A stretch of DNA of 64,000 nt from an uncultured Rhodopila sp. (GCF_903944925.1 NZ_CAJATU010000072.1:1-64000); one strand, 5' to 3'. Numbered from the stretch's first letter, positions 26,116-35,918 are shown. Numbers and translations: made by a program. Notes: generated from the sequence alone by a model not told the origin.

Positions 26116-26556
26116 TTAGCCCCGGCCGCCGCGCTTGGCAGGCACCTTGCGGGCCGGCTTCTTCGGCGCGACGGTACGGCTGCGTCCCAAACCCATCTTC
26201 TTCGCCAGCGACGAGCGGGTTTCCGCATAGTTCGGCGCGACCATCGGATAGTTGGAGGGCAGGCCCCACTTCGTCCGGTATTGATCGACCGTCAGATTGT
26301 GCTCGGTCATCAGGTGTCGTTTCAGCATGGTCATCTGCTTGCCGTCTTCCAGGCAAACGATATGATCCGGGAAGACCGATTTGGTCACCGGAACCGCCGG
26401 CTTCAGCGCTTCAACCGGCGCGGGAGCTTCCCCGACAGTCGATAGGGTCTTGTAGACCTCCCGAATCAAGGCCGGCAGCTCCTCAACCGGAACCGCGTTC
26501 TTCGTCAAGTGAGCACTCACGATTTGGGCCGTGAACCCCAACACATCGTCAGACAT
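26116..26556 (-). CDS. MucR/Ros family zinc-finger transcriptional regulator
   Basis: A 146-residue regulator. The C-terminal Ros/MucR domain (about residues 60-125) has CLEDGKQMTMLKRHLMTEHN and the hallmark YRTKWGLPSNYPMVAPNYAE, followed by a basic tail rich in Lys/Arg/Pro (KKPARKVPAKRGGRG) likely contacting DNA. Only one Cys precedes the paired His, as in MucR rather than plant-type fingers. Family members are H-NS-like silencers controlling exopolysaccharide, motility and cell-cycle genes. Monocistronic; the AT-rich gap upstream is a plausible autoregulatory site. Confidence 0.93.
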   Translation of the reverse strand: MSDDVLGFTAQIVSAHLTKNAVPVEELPALIREVYKTLSTVGEAPAPVEALKPAVPVTKSVFPDHIVCLEDGKQMTMLKRHLMTEHNLTVDQYRTKWGLPSNYPMVAPNYAETRSSLAKKMGLGRSRTVAPKKPARKVPAKRGGRG

Positions 26557-27527
26557 ATATTTCTTTCCTGCAACCCGGAGAGGCCAATATAGTCCATGCG
26601 ATCAAATAGCGCCATAGTCCTCTGACAGAATCGTCAGATGAATTTTCGGGCGATGCGCTGCGCCCCGCGGCGTCGCGCTGCTTTGGCGATATTGGCTGCT
26701 GAAAACCGATAGGTAGCAAATGGAACCGAGCTTCGGGAGCGAAGTTGCGGCGAAAATCGAGGCAACGGGATCGACCTTGCCGGGCAAGTACGAATCCTTT
26801 GACGCGACCTTCTTTTGTGCAGCGCGACTCGCGTCCCCGCGGCTGCGCAGGACCGTGCCGTCGCAAATGCCGGCCTTGCGGCGCCCGGGCGGCCGACGCC
26901 GGATTTCTTGGCCTTCACCCGCGACGACTGCGCAGGCGGGCCGGCCGACAAGTCAACGCCGCAGCCGCCGATTCGCCACCGCAGGCTGATTGTATTGTCC
27001 CGCCATTTGGCGAAAGCCGGCGCCTGTACCTACCGCCGTTGCGCGTGATCCATCCGCACTGGCGGCCTTCATGCGTCCCGCACTGGCGGCTTCATGCGTC
27101 GTGGCCCGCCCGGGCGGACAATCCATGCCTTTTTCGTATAAGCAAAAGGCGTGAACGCCAGCCTCCGCCGGCATGACGAAGGCTCAGGGCCGGTTGGTAT
27201 TATTTCGCCGCTTCAATCTTCGCCGCCGGCGTCGATCAGCCCTTTTTGCTCACGGGTGACGTGCCGTTGACTGGCCTCGCGGGACCGTTTCAGTCTCAAT
27301 GCAGACCACGCCCCGGCCGGACAGCGAAGCGGCAGTGCCGCGGCGCGAACGTTTCTTTCGACCGGTCACCGCGGCGCGAATTGCAGGTCTGACTGCGGTT
27401 CGCGGCCGGCGGCGGCATGCTCAATTGCCGTTTGACATTTTCCGGCAACGATCCGGTGCGTCCGCCGGGGTGCCCCGCATGATCGGCCTTTACCGTCCAG
27501 CCGCCTCCGCAAGACCGGGGAAAACGG
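26557..27527. other. Longest gene-free stretch, with short repeats
   Basis: Nothing in these 971 bases reads as a gene: open frames on both strands are arginine/proline-rich and lack start signals. It contains a direct repeat at 27055-27100, a palindromic motif near 27151-27178, and a copy of GCCATTTGGCG (27002-27012) shared with the stem-loop on the other side of the regulator gene. Confidence 0.6.
27055..27100. repeat. Tandem direct repeat, two units
   Basis: Two 22-23 base units, CGCACTGGCGGC(C)TTCATGCGT, start at 27055 and 27079 and differ by one base. Short, probably a local duplication. Confidence 0.6.
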
Positions 27528-28736
27528 TCAGGCCCGGATCAGCCCCGCCATCGTCCCGGCGCCCGCGCTGCCGGGGAACACCTGCTCCAGCGCCGCGGCG
27601 TCCAGCCCGAGGTGCTGCGCCAGCAGGCCCCGCGCCACCGCCCGCAGGTCGGTTGCCGGCGCCAGGTCACGGTCCTCGAACAACTGCCCCGACGCCAGTC
27701 CCGGCCACGACGCCCGGACCCGGCCGCCGGCGACCGCCCCGCCCAGCACGAAGGCGACCGTCCCGGTCCCGTGATCGGTGCCCTTGGTGCCGTTCACCCG
27801 GGCGGTGCGGCCGAACTCGGTCATCACCAGCACCGCTGTCTGCGCCCACGCCGGACCCAGTCCGGTCCGCAGCGCCTGCAACCCGGCATCGAGCTGCTGC
27901 AGCGGCGCCTCCAGCCGGCGCAACTGAGCGGCATGGGTGTCCCAGCCGCCGAGCTCCAGCGCCGCGATGCGCGGGCCGCCGGGGGCGCGGAGCATCTCGC
28001 CCGCCGCCAGGGCCAGCGCCGGAAAGGCGTTGCTGTCCGTGGGGCGGTCCGTGGGGCGGTCCTTCGACGGCTCCTCCCCCGCCAGCACCGCGCTGCTGAA
28101 GCCGCGGTCGCGCAGCCCCCGGATGATCGCCGGGCCGGTGACCGGGTCGTCGCCGTTCAGCGCGGCGATGGCGGCGTACAGCTCCGGCGCGGGCTGCGAG
28201 AACCCGTGCGGCGCCCAGTTCGCCACCCGGGCGGGGCCGCGCAGCAGCAGCGGCACCGACACGCCCACCGCCAGCGCCTCGCCCTCCGCCCGTGGCACCG
28301 GGGACGGCGGCAGCGCCGCCACCACCCGGTTGAGCCAGCCGCTGGTCATGCGGCGGTCCGCACCCGACTCCAGGTAGTCCTGCGCCTCGAAATGGCTGCG
28401 AACCCGGTAAGACCCGGCGACGGCGTGAACGATCAGCGCCTGGTTGGCCGCATACAGCGCATGCAGGCCGGACAGGGCAGGGTGCAGGCCGTAGAACCCG
28501 CCCAGGTCCAGCACCCCGTCCGGCTGGCCCGGCCCGGGCGGGACGATCTCCCCGCGCAGCACCGCCAGCCCGGGATCGCCGTACGGCACCACCGCCGCCA
28601 TCCCGTCCAGCGCGCCGCGCAGGATGATCACCACCAGCCGGCGATCCGTCGGCGCCGCCGCGACCGCCAGCCTGACGCCCCCGAGGCCGACGCACCCGGT
28701 CAGACCCAGCAAAGCCGCGCGGCGGGACAGCATCAT
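27528..28736 (-). CDS. DUF1501 protein, Tat-exported
   Basis: A 402-residue protein of the sulfatase/alkaline-phosphatase-like DUF1501 family. A twin-arginine signal (LSRRAALLGLTGCVGLGG) leads to RLVVIILRGALDGMAAVVPYGD; ELGGWDTHAAQ and MTEFGRTARVNGTKGTDHGTG are family signatures that include probable metal-binding His/Asp residues. Biochemical activity is unknown; in many genomes it is paired with a DUF1800 protein. Here the DUF1800 partner lies 4 bp upstream on the same strand but is broken. A small in-frame duplication (PTDRPTD) occurs around residue 230. Confidence 0.9.
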   Translation of the reverse strand: MMLSRRAALLGLTGCVGLGGVRLAVAAAPTDRRLVVIILRGALDGMAAVVPYGDPGLAVLRGEIVPPGPGQPDGVLDLGGFYGLHPALSGLHALYAANQALIVHAVAGSYRVRSHFEAQDYLESGADRRMTSGWLNRVVAALPPSPVPRAEGEALAVGVSVPLLLRGPARVANWAPHGFSQPAPELYAAIAALNGDDPVTGPAIIRGLRDRGFSSAVLAGEEPSKDRPTDRPTDSNAFPALALAAGEMLRAPGGPRIAALELGGWDTHAAQLRRLEAPLQQLDAGLQALRTGLGPAWAQTAVLVMTEFGRTARVNGTKGTDHGTGTVAFVLGGAVAGGRVRASWPGLASGQLFEDRDLAPATDLRAVARGLLAQHLGLDAAALEQVFPGSAGAGTMAGLIRA

Positions 28737-28740
28737 CGGT

Positions 28741-29392
28741 TCAGCGCCTTTGAAATTCGGGGCAGGTCAGCAGCAGGGTCATGGCGTCGCGGCGCGACCC
28801 GGCGCGGCGGATGGCGCCAAGCGTAACCGGGCGCAGCAGCGGGCCGAGCGCGATCCCGCACAGCTCCGCCGCATCGCGCTCACCGGCATGCCCGGCAAAG
28901 CCGCTGGCCCAGTCGATTCGGCGCAGCATCGCCTCCGGCCCCGCCCAATCAACCGCTCGATCGGCCCACCCGTTGGGCGCCGGCGCGGTCCAGAACGGCT
29001 GCTCCAGCCCGGCCAGGATGGCCGTCAGGTTGGGCACCTGGTCGGGCGGCGGATCGAGGGTGCGGACACAGGCGATCACATACTCCAGCGGCGTGCGCAG
29101 TTTCGTGTTCGGCTGCCAGGCCGCCGGCAGGGCCACCAGCGCGGCGGCGGCGGCCCGCCTCGGTCCTGTAGAGTGCCCGGGCCAGGGAGTCGCCCGGCGG
29201 CGGCTTGGCCAGGCGATCCTCGCGCAGCGCCGCCAGCCCCCTGGCGGTGCTCGGCGGATCGTCGAACCGCGCAGGATCAGCGCCGTTGACCTGCCCCAGC
29301 AGCCACGCCGCCGCATCGCCCGGCGGCTGCTCCGTGCCGCGCCGGCCCAGTCCGAAGTGTATCAGTGCCCCGGCCGTTCGCATGTCCATCAC
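28741..29392 (-). pseudogene. DUF1800 gene with internal deletion and frameshift
   Basis: The 5' part (from ATG 29392) reads as a DUF1800 N-terminus: GALIHFGLGRRGTEQPPGD, ARGLAALREDRL, SLARALYRTEA. The 3' part, in another frame and ending at 28741, is a DUF1800 C-terminus: LVALPAAWQPNTKLRTPLEY, IDWASGFAGHAGERDAAEL, AMTLLLTCPEFQRR. The junction is at about 29150-29165 in a GCC-repeat. Only about 215 codons remain against 450-500 usual, so roughly half the gene, including the central region, is lost. The downstream DUF1501 gene is intact. Confidence 0.8.
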
Positions 29393-29652
29393 CGGACGCT
29401 AGGCCGCCCTGATGTTGCGCAGTGTTATAAACTGTGCAGGCCGGATTCGCGGCGGCCGCGTTGCCATGTGCGTGCCGGATGGAATTCGCACTTGCAAAAC
29501 CGCGCGCCGTGTCGCATTTCCCGGCATACATAACCGGCCGAGTGTTCGGCCGGCACAGTGGGCGGGCGCGAGGGGGTTGTCCCCGGATCCAGCAATGGGT
29601 CACGCGCCCTTTCTGATATGCCCGCCCGTTTGCTCGTTGATGGAGGTTCGCC

Positions 29653-31764
29653 GTGACTGTTGTACCGCTCGATAAGATCAGAAACATAGGGATCACCGCG
29701 CATATCGATGCCGGGAAGACCACCACGACCGAGCGGATTCTGTACTACACGGGCGAGTCGCACAAAATCGGCGAGGTGCATGACGGCAACACCACGACCG
29801 ATTATATGGACCAGGAGCGGGAGCGGGGCATCACCATCACCTCCGCCGCGGTGACGTGCCAGTGGAAAGACAACCGCATCAACATCATCGACACGCCCGG
29901 CCACATCGATTTCAACATCGAGGTGAACCGCAGCCTGCGCGTGCTCGACGGCGCCATCTTCATTATTGAAGGCGTGGCCGGCGTGCAGCCGCAGTCGGAG
30001 ACCAACTGGCGCCTGGCGGACCGCTACAAGGTGCCGCGCATCATCTTCATCAACAAGCTGGACCGCACCGGTGCCGATTTCTACCGCGCCTTCGCCACGT
30101 TGAAGGAGAAGCTGGATATCGTCGCGCTGCCGCTGCAGCTGCCCATCGGCACCGAAGACCAGTTCCTCGGCGTCGTCGACCTGGTCGAGATGAAGGCGAT
30201 CATCTGGGAAGGCGGCGAACTCGGCGCGAAGTATCATTACGAGGACATTCCGGAAGACCTGGCCGAACTGGCCAAGGAACACCGGCAGACCCTGCTCGAC
30301 ACCGCGCTGGCCGTCGATGACGCCGGCATGGAGGAATATTTCGAGCACGGCGACGTCAAGATCGAGACCTTGAAGCGCGCCATCAAGCGCGGCACGATCG
30401 ATGGCTCGTTCCGTCCGGTGCTGTGCGGCACGGCGTTCAAGAACAAGGGCGTGCAGCCGCTGCTGGACGCGGTGATCGACTACCTGCCGTCGCCGATAGA
30501 CGTGCCGGGGATATCGATCGCGGCGGAAGAGGGCGAGGAAGACGGCCTGACGCCGGAGGAACTGCACGAAGTGCAGGCCAAGCGCCGCCGCATCCCGGCG
30601 GATCCGAATGCGCCGTTCGCCGGGCTGGCGTTCAAGATCATCAACGACAAGTACGGCACCTTGACCTTCGTCCGCGTCTATGCCGGCACGTTGAAGTCGG
30701 GCGACATGGTGCAGAACACCACCAAGGGCCATCGCGAGCGCATCGGCCGGATGTTCCAGATGCACGCCGACAAGCGGGCGGAGATCAAGGAAGTCGAGGC
30801 CGGCGACATCGCCGCCTTTGTCGGCCTGAAGGATACCGGGACCGGCGACACGCTGGCTTCCAACGACGATCCGGTGATCCTGGAGCGCATGGCGTTCCCG
30901 GTGCCCGTCATTGACATCTCGGTTGAGCCGCGCACCAAGGAAGCCGTCGAGAAGATGACCCTCGGCCTGCAGAAGCTGGCCGGCGAGGACCCGTCGTTGC
31001 GGCTGAAGACTGACCAGGAGACCGGCCAGACCATCCTGTCCGGCATGGGCGAGCTGCACCTGGAGATCATCATCGATCGGCTGCGCCGCGAATACGGTGT
31101 CGATTGCAACATCGGCGCGCCGCAGGTGGCGTATCGCGAAACGATCTCCAAGCCGTGGACCGAGACCTATACGCATAAGAAGCAGTCGGGCGGTTCAGGG
31201 CAGTACGCCGAAGTCAAGATCGTGTTCGAGCCGCTGGAGCGCAACACCGGCATCGTGTTCGAGAACAAGGTCGTCGGCGGCTCGGTGCCGAAGGAATACA
31301 TCCCGGCGGTGGAAAAGGGCATTCGGGTGCAGGCCGATACCGGCGTGCTGGCCGGCTTCCCGACGGTGGACTTCAAGTACACGCTGGTGGACGGCAAGTA
31401 CCACGACGTCGATTCGTCCGCCCTGGCGTTCGAAATCGCCGCCAAGGCTTGTTTCCGCGACGGTATGAAGAAGGCTTCGCCGATAATCCTGGAGCCGATC
31501 ATGGATGTCGAGGTGACGACGCCGCAGGATCATGTCGGCGATGTGGTGGGCGATTTGAACCGCCGGCGCGGGACGATCCAGAACCAGGAAAGCTCGGGTT
31601 CCACTGTGATCGTCCGGGCGCATGTGCCGCTGAAGGAGATGTTCGGGTATATTTCGCACCTCCGCAGCATGACCAAGGGGCGCGCGTCGTTTACGATGCA
31701 GTTCCATCACTATGATCCGGTGCCGCGCAACGTGGCTGACGAGATCATGAAGAAAAGCGCCTAG
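29653..31764 (+). CDS. fusA: Elongation factor G, free-standing copy
   Basis: A 703-residue translocation GTPase. G1 [14 protein letters not shown]2 region [15 protein letters not shown]3 DTPGHIDF and G4 [10 protein letters not shown] are intact; domains II-V follow, with [15 protein letters not shown] in domain IV and [16 protein letters not shown] in domain V. Several positions differ from the usual str-operon protein (for example [20 protein letters not shown]), and no rpsL, rpsG or tuf genes surround it, so it may be a second EF-G. Start is GTG with GGAGG 7-8 nt upstream. A strong terminator follows. Confidence 0.93.
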   Translation: MTVVPLDKIRNIGITAHIDAGKTTTTERILYYTGESHKIGEVHDGNTTTDYMDQERERGITITSAAVTCQWKDNRINIIDTPGHIDFNIEVNRSLRVLDGAIFIIEGVAGVQPQSETNWRLADRYKVPRIIFINKLDRTGADFYRAFATLKEKLDIVALPLQLPIGTEDQFLGVVDLVEMKAIIWEGGELGAKYHYEDIPEDLAELAKEHRQTLLDTALAVDDAGMEEYFEHGDVKIETLKRAIKRGTIDGSFRPVLCGTAFKNKGVQPLLDAVIDYLPSPIDVPGISIAAEEGEEDGLTPEELHEVQAKRRRIPADPNAPFAGLAFKIINDKYGTLTFVRVYAGTLKSGDMVQNTTKGHRERIGRMFQMHADKRAEIKEVEAGDIAAFVGLKDTGTGDTLASNDDPVILERMAFPVPVIDISVEPRTKEAVEKMTLGLQKLAGEDPSLRLKTDQETGQTILSGMGELHLEIIIDRLRREYGVDCNIGAPQVAYRETISKPWTETYTHKKQSGGSGQYAEVKIVFEPLERNTGIVFENKVVGGSVPKEYIPAVEKGIRVQADTGVLAGFPTVDFKYTLVDGKYHDVDSSALAFEIAAKACFRDGMKKASPIILEPIMDVEVTTPQDHVGDVVGDLNRRRGTIQNQESSGSTVIVRAHVPLKEMFGYISHLRSMTKGRASFTMQFHHYDPVPRNVADEIMKKSA

Positions 31765-31782
31765 TTTCGGGCGTTCGGAATG

Positions 31783-31814
31783 GGCGCGGACCGGGTCGGG
31801 TCCGCGCCTTTTTT
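31783..31814 (+). terminator. Rho-independent terminator after EF-G
   Basis: GGCGCGGACC (31783-31792) pairs with GGTCCGCGCC (31799-31808) around a 6-base loop, followed by six T (31809-31814). It also lies just beyond the 3' end of the convergent hydantoinase gene. Confidence 0.88.
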
Positions 31815-31826
31815 GTGCGATGTGGA

Positions 31827-33899
31827 TCAGCGGGTGATTTCGATGTAGCCCAGCGCGTTCACCGCCGCCGACCAGCCGGGGCCGATCAGGGTGGAGGTTT
31901 CGGTCTCGAGGACGATCGCCGGGCCGGCGATGCGTGCGCCCGGCGTCAGCGTCGTCCGGTCATGGATCGCCCAGTCCGCCACCGCACCCGTCGCCGTGTC
32001 GAGCACCGCCCTGGTGCATACCGGCACCGTCTCCGTTACGAACAAGTTGCCGGGCGGCGCGACGGCCGTGACGCCGGCCGGGACGGTCGTTACGACGACG
32101 GCGTAACTCATGATTTCCACATCCGATCCCGGCACCGGGCGGTCGAAGAACCTGGCGTATTCCCGGTCGTATCGCGCACGAATCGCCGCCACGTCTTCCT
32201 GTCCCAGCACCGCTTGCGGCAGCGGCACCGGGATTTCGTGCCCCTGGCCGACATAGCGCATATACGCCGTGCGCATTTCCACCGTTGGCGCGCCGAAACT
32301 GCCTTTGGCGACCGCCGCCTCGGCTTCCTGCCGCATGTCGTCGAGCAGATCGTTCACCGCGGCCACGTCAAAGCTGGAGAATCGTTGATACAGGCTGCGC
32401 ACGACCTCATACCCGACCGGCGCGCGCAGGAAGCCGATGGCGCTGCCGACACCGGCGCCGGAGGGCACCAGCACACGGTTGATCCCGACTTTTTCCGCCA
32501 CCCGGCAGGCATGCACCGGCCCGCCGCCGCCGAATGCGATCAGGGTGCGGCCCTGATAGGTCCTGCCGGACTCGATCGCATGCACCCGGGCGGCGTTGGC
32601 CATGTTTTCATCGACGATTTCCAGCACGCCGAGCGCCGCGTGCTCCGCCGACAGGCCCAGCGGCGTGCCGACATCGGCCAGCAGGGCGGCGCGCGCCGCC
32701 GCCGCGTCCAGCGGGATCGACCCGCCGGCGAAGCGCGCGGGATCGTATCTTCCAAGTACCAAGTTTGCATCCGTTACCGTGGGCCTGACGCCGCCCCTGC
32801 CGTAACAGACCGGTCCCGGATCGGCGCCGGCGCTTTCCGGACCGGCGGCGATACGGCCGAGCGTATCGACATGCGCCATCGATCCGCCGCCGGCGCCGAT
32901 TTCCACCATTTCGATGACGGGAATTCGCAGTGGCAGGCCGGAGCCTTTGCGAAACCGGCCGATGCGGGCGACTTCAAAGCTGCGGGCGGTCTGCGGCGTG
33001 TAGCCGTCGATCAGGCAGATCTTCGCCGTCGTGCCGCCCATGTCGAACGACAGCACGCTGTCCAGCCCGCACTCCCGCGCGATCCGGGCGGAGAATATCG
33101 CGCCGCCCGCCGGACCGCTTTCCACCAGCCGGATGGGGAACCGGCAGGCGGTGTCGATCGTCGTCAGCCCGCCGCCGGACATCATCAGGAACAGCGGCGC
33201 CACCGCCCCGGCAGCGTGCAGATCCGCCTCCAGCCGGCGCAGATAGCGTGCCATCAGCGGCTGCACATAGGCATTGGCGACGGTGGTGGAAAACCGTTCC
33301 CACTCCCGCATTTCCGGCGAGACTTCGGATGACAGCGAAACGGGACTGTCCGGCAGTGCGTCCCGCAGGATCGCGGCGATGCGCCGTTCGTGCACCGGAT
33401 TGACGAAGGCATGCAGCAGGCCGACGGCTATGCTTTCGACGTTTTCCCGCTGTAACAGAGGGATCAGCGCGGTCACCGCCGCCTCCTGCAACGGCAGCAG
33501 CACCGCGCCGGTGTTGTCCAGCCGTTCCGGCACCGGCAGGCGGAGATAGCGCGGCACCAGCGGTTCCGGCAGCACGATGTTGAGGTCGTATTGATCGTAA
33601 CGGCTCTCGTTGCCCATCGCCAGGACGTCGCGAAAGCCCTCGGTGGTGATCAGCGCGGTGCGCGCGCCCTTGCGCTCGATGATCGCGTTGGTGGCCAGCG
33701 TGGTGCCGTGGATGATCAGCGCGATATCCGCCGGCGCGATCCCGGCGGCCGCGGTGATGGTGCGCAACCCCTGCATGACGCCCTGCTCGGGCGCGGCGGG
33801 CGTGGTCAGCACCTTGACCGTGCTGCGCTGGCCGCCGTGCTCCAGCGCGAGGTCGGTGAAGGTGCCGCCGATATCGACGGCGAGGCGGGCAGTGGTCAT
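31827..33899 (-). CDS. Hydantoinase A / oxoprolinase family protein
   Basis: A 690-residue ATP-dependent amidohydrolase subunit of the HyuA/5-oxoprolinase A family (actin-like ATPase fold), acting on hydantoins, oxoproline or related lactams. N-terminal ARLAVDIGGTFTDLALEH and HGTTLATNAIIERKG, central SFDMGGTTAKICLIDG and GAGGGSMAHVD, and FGGGGPVHA near residue 470 are family hallmarks. The B subunit (HyuB), normally adjacent, is missing in this window, so the protein either pairs with a distant subunit or acts differently. ATG 33899 is chosen since the mature-like start ARLAVDIGGT follows directly. Confidence 0.92.
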   Translation of the reverse strand: MTTARLAVDIGGTFTDLALEHGGQRSTVKVLTTPAAPEQGVMQGLRTITAAAGIAPADIALIIHGTTLATNAIIERKGARTALITTEGFRDVLAMGNESRYDQYDLNIVLPEPLVPRYLRLPVPERLDNTGAVLLPLQEAAVTALIPLLQRENVESIAVGLLHAFVNPVHERRIAAILRDALPDSPVSLSSEVSPEMREWERFSTTVANAYVQPLMARYLRRLEADLHAAGAVAPLFLMMSGGGLTTIDTACRFPIRLVESGPAGGAIFSARIARECGLDSVLSFDMGGTTAKICLIDGYTPQTARSFEVARIGRFRKGSGLPLRIPVIEMVEIGAGGGSMAHVDTLGRIAAGPESAGADPGPVCYGRGGVRPTVTDANLVLGRYDPARFAGGSIPLDAAAARAALLADVGTPLGLSAEHAALGVLEIVDENMANAARVHAIESGRTYQGRTLIAFGGGGPVHACRVAEKVGINRVLVPSGAGVGSAIGFLRAPVGYEVVRSLYQRFSSFDVAAVNDLLDDMRQEAEAAVAKGSFGAPTVEMRTAYMRYVGQGHEIPVPLPQAVLGQEDVAAIRARYDREYARFFDRPVPGSDVEIMSYAVVVTTVPAGVTAVAPPGNLFVTETVPVCTRAVLDTATGAVADWAIHDRTTLTPGARIAGPAIVLETETSTLIGPGWSAAVNALGYIEITR

Positions 33900-33976
33900 G
33901 TTTGTCCTTGGCGGGCTAGGTTTCGGGTGGTCTTCGGCCCTACGATCGTCATGCTGGCAACAGGGGAGCATTTATT

Positions 33977-34159
33977 GTGGCACGGCGTGTGGTGCGCAAA
34001 CCCGAAGTTGACGTCAAGGAGGCTCCCGAGGACGTGCCGCGGGGCGGCCTCGGCACTGAGATCGCCGCCCTGTTCAAGGACGTCGGTCTGCGGGATGGCG
34101 AAGAGATCCCGGAACTGCGCGGGCACTGTATCAAGCCGTGGATCTTTGACGACTGCTGA
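33977..34159 (+). CDS. Small hypothetical protein
   Basis: A 60-residue charged protein beginning ARRVVRKPEVDVKEAPEDV and ending CIKPWIFDDC. GTG start with AGGGGAG 8 nt upstream. No membrane helix. Codon positions look coding, and the two Cys near the end could bind metal or form a disulfide. Family not recognised. It starts 77 bp from the divergent hydantoinase gene. Confidence 0.5.
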   Translation: MARRVVRKPEVDVKEAPEDVPRGGLGTEIAALFKDVGLRDGEEIPELRGHCIKPWIFDDC

Positions 34160-34266
34160 TCCCACAACTGCAAGATCGCGGTCACAATGCCGTCGCCGCC
34201 CCCGTGCATCGGACGCCGGGTTCGCGTAGAAGCACCGCCCGAACCACCGGCAAGCAAGGCGGACCC

Positions 34267-34719
34267 GTGCGGCGAGATACGATAGCATTCATCTGGATTG
34301 GCGGCCTGGTGCTCGCGGTACTGCTGTACGCGGTGGGTCCGGATCGCTTTCTCAACACCATCCTCAATCTCTGGGACAGCCTGGATATGCTGTTCCACGA
34401 TCTCGCGCTGATGCTCGGCGCGCAGGTGTTCGGCGTGGTGCGGGCGCTGGCCATCGCCATCTACTTCGTCTTCGCCGCGCTGGCGCTGCTGTCGGTGCAG
34501 CGCGGGCGGCGCGGCGTCGGGCCGCTGGTGGTGGTGACCGTGTTCTTCCTGATCCTCGTCGGCAGCCCGTTCGCCGAATTCACCGCGCCCCTCGGCCGCT
34601 GGATCCTGGCTTTGGTGCTGGTGCTGTTTGCCGCGGCGATGATGACACAGCGGCTGCTCGGACAGCCGCGCCAGCGCGACCTGCCGCCGCCGCCGTATCC
34701 GCCGGGGTTCCGCCAATGA
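34267..34719 (+). CDS. Small integral membrane protein
   Basis: About 150 residues with three or four membrane helices: FIWIGGLVLAVLLYAVG, RALAIAIYFVFAALALL, LVVVTVFFLILVG and WILALVLVLFAAAMM, then a short proline-rich tail (RDLPPPPYPPGF). The GTG at 34267 (VRRDTIAFIW) is preferred; an ATG at 34204 would add 21 residues. Its stop overlaps the next ATG (ATGA), coupling it to the AI-2E-type exporter, so it may be an accessory of that transporter. Function unknown. Confidence 0.7.
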   Translation: MRRDTIAFIWIGGLVLAVLLYAVGPDRFLNTILNLWDSLDMLFHDLALMLGAQVFGVVRALAIAIYFVFAALALLSVQRGRRGVGPLVVVTVFFLILVGSPFAEFTAPLGRWILALVLVLFAAAMMTQRLLGQPRQRDLPPPPYPPGFRQ

Positions 34720-35789
34720 GTCCGGACAGCCTGTCCGGGGACGGCGCGACCAAACCGCAGCAGACCGCGAAATTCGTCCTTGCGCTGCTGCTGGCGGCCA
34801 TCGGCCTGTGGACCTTGCACCGCTATCTGCCGGCGCTGATCTGGGCCTGCATCCTGGCGATCTCGTTCTGGCCGCTGTACCGGCGCGCAATGTGGCGCTG
34901 GCCGCCGGGCCGCCACAACGTGGTGCTGCCGTCGGTGTTCACCGTTGCGATCGGACTGCTGTTCATCGTGCCGTTCGTGCTGGTCGCCTACCAGGCGGCC
35001 AAGGAGGTGCACGGCGTGCTGGAAACCTTTGAGCAGGCGCGCACCCAGGGCATCCCGCCGCCGGAATGGCTGGGCCACCTGCCGCTGGGCAGCGAGCAGG
35101 CGACGCATTGGTGGCAGGACAACCTGGCGACGCCGAGCCAGGCCTCCGACCTGATGAAGCGGGCGCGCGATTCGGAGTTCGTGGCCAACAGCCGCGAACT
35201 CGGCGGCGAGGCGGCGCACCGCCTGGTGCTGTTCGGCTTCACACTGCTGACCTTGTTCTTCCTGTTCAAGGAGGGCGAGCGGCTGAACGCGCAGTTGCTG
35301 CGCGCCAGTGCACGGGCGTTCGGTCCGGCGGGGGAGCGGATCGGGCGGCAGATGATCGCCTCGGTGCATGGCACGGTGGACGGGCTGGTGCTGGTGGGGC
35401 TGGGCGAAGGGTTCCTGCTGGGGATTGTGTATCTGGCGACCGGGGTGCCGCACCCGACCCTGTTCGGGCTGTTCACCGCCGTCGCCGCGATGGTGCCGTT
35501 CGGCGCGCCGGTCGCGTTCGGGATCGCGGCGCTGCTGTTGCTGGTGCAGGGGTCGGTTGTGTCGGCCGCGATCGTCGCGGTGTCCGGCATGGTGGTGTCG
35601 TTCGCGGCGGACCACTTCATCCGCCCGACCTTGATCGGCAAGACGACAAGGCTGCCGTTCCTGTGGGTGCTGCTGGGGATTCTGGGCGGGGTGGAGACCT
35701 GGGGGCTGGTCGGGTTGTTCCTCGGTCCGGCGGTGATGGCGGCGCTGATGCTGCTGTGGCGGGAATGGAGCGGGGCGCAGGCGCGGTGA
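34716..35789 (+). CDS. AI-2E family transporter (PerM-like)
   Basis: A 357-residue membrane protein of the AI-2 exporter/PerM superfamily. Helices at about residues 20-50 (FVLALLLAAIGLWTLHRYL, LIWACILAISFWPLYRR), 70-95, then a long soluble segment and a C-terminal group including GLGEGFLLGIVYLATGVPHP and the conserved PTLIGKTTRLPFLWVLLGIL. Members export signals or ions; the substrate here is unknown. Translationally coupled to the preceding small membrane protein. Confidence 0.88.
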   Translation: MSPDSLSGDGATKPQQTAKFVLALLLAAIGLWTLHRYLPALIWACILAISFWPLYRRAMWRWPPGRHNVVLPSVFTVAIGLLFIVPFVLVAYQAAKEVHGVLETFEQARTQGIPPPEWLGHLPLGSEQATHWWQDNLATPSQASDLMKRARDSEFVANSRELGGEAAHRLVLFGFTLLTLFFLFKEGERLNAQLLRASARAFGPAGERIGRQMIASVHGTVDGLVLVGLGEGFLLGIVYLATGVPHPTLFGLFTAVAAMVPFGAPVAFGIAALLLLVQGSVVSAAIVAVSGMVVSFAADHFIRPTLIGKTTRLPFLWVLLGILGGVETWGLVGLFLGPAVMAALMLLWREWSGAQAR

Positions 35790-35918
35790 TTGCGTAGCCG
35801 CGGTTTCCCGCTGATTGGAGCGGACCTGTATCAGCCGGACGGTGGGCGGCCGATGAAAAAGCGCGATTATAGGCGGGGCCGCTTGCAGCCGCCACCAAGG
35901 GTATGGAATATTTACACT

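Noticed and set aside
26745-27176. 143-codon frame between the MucR-type gene and the DUF1501 gene
   Set aside because: Arginine/proline/cysteine-rich throughout and crosses repeats; typical of chance frames in GC-rich DNA.
28030-28070. Tandem repeat as a possible CRISPR or VNTR
   Set aside because: It is only a single short in-frame duplication (PTDRPTD) inside the DUF1501 gene. No CRISPR-like spaced repeats were seen anywhere in the window.
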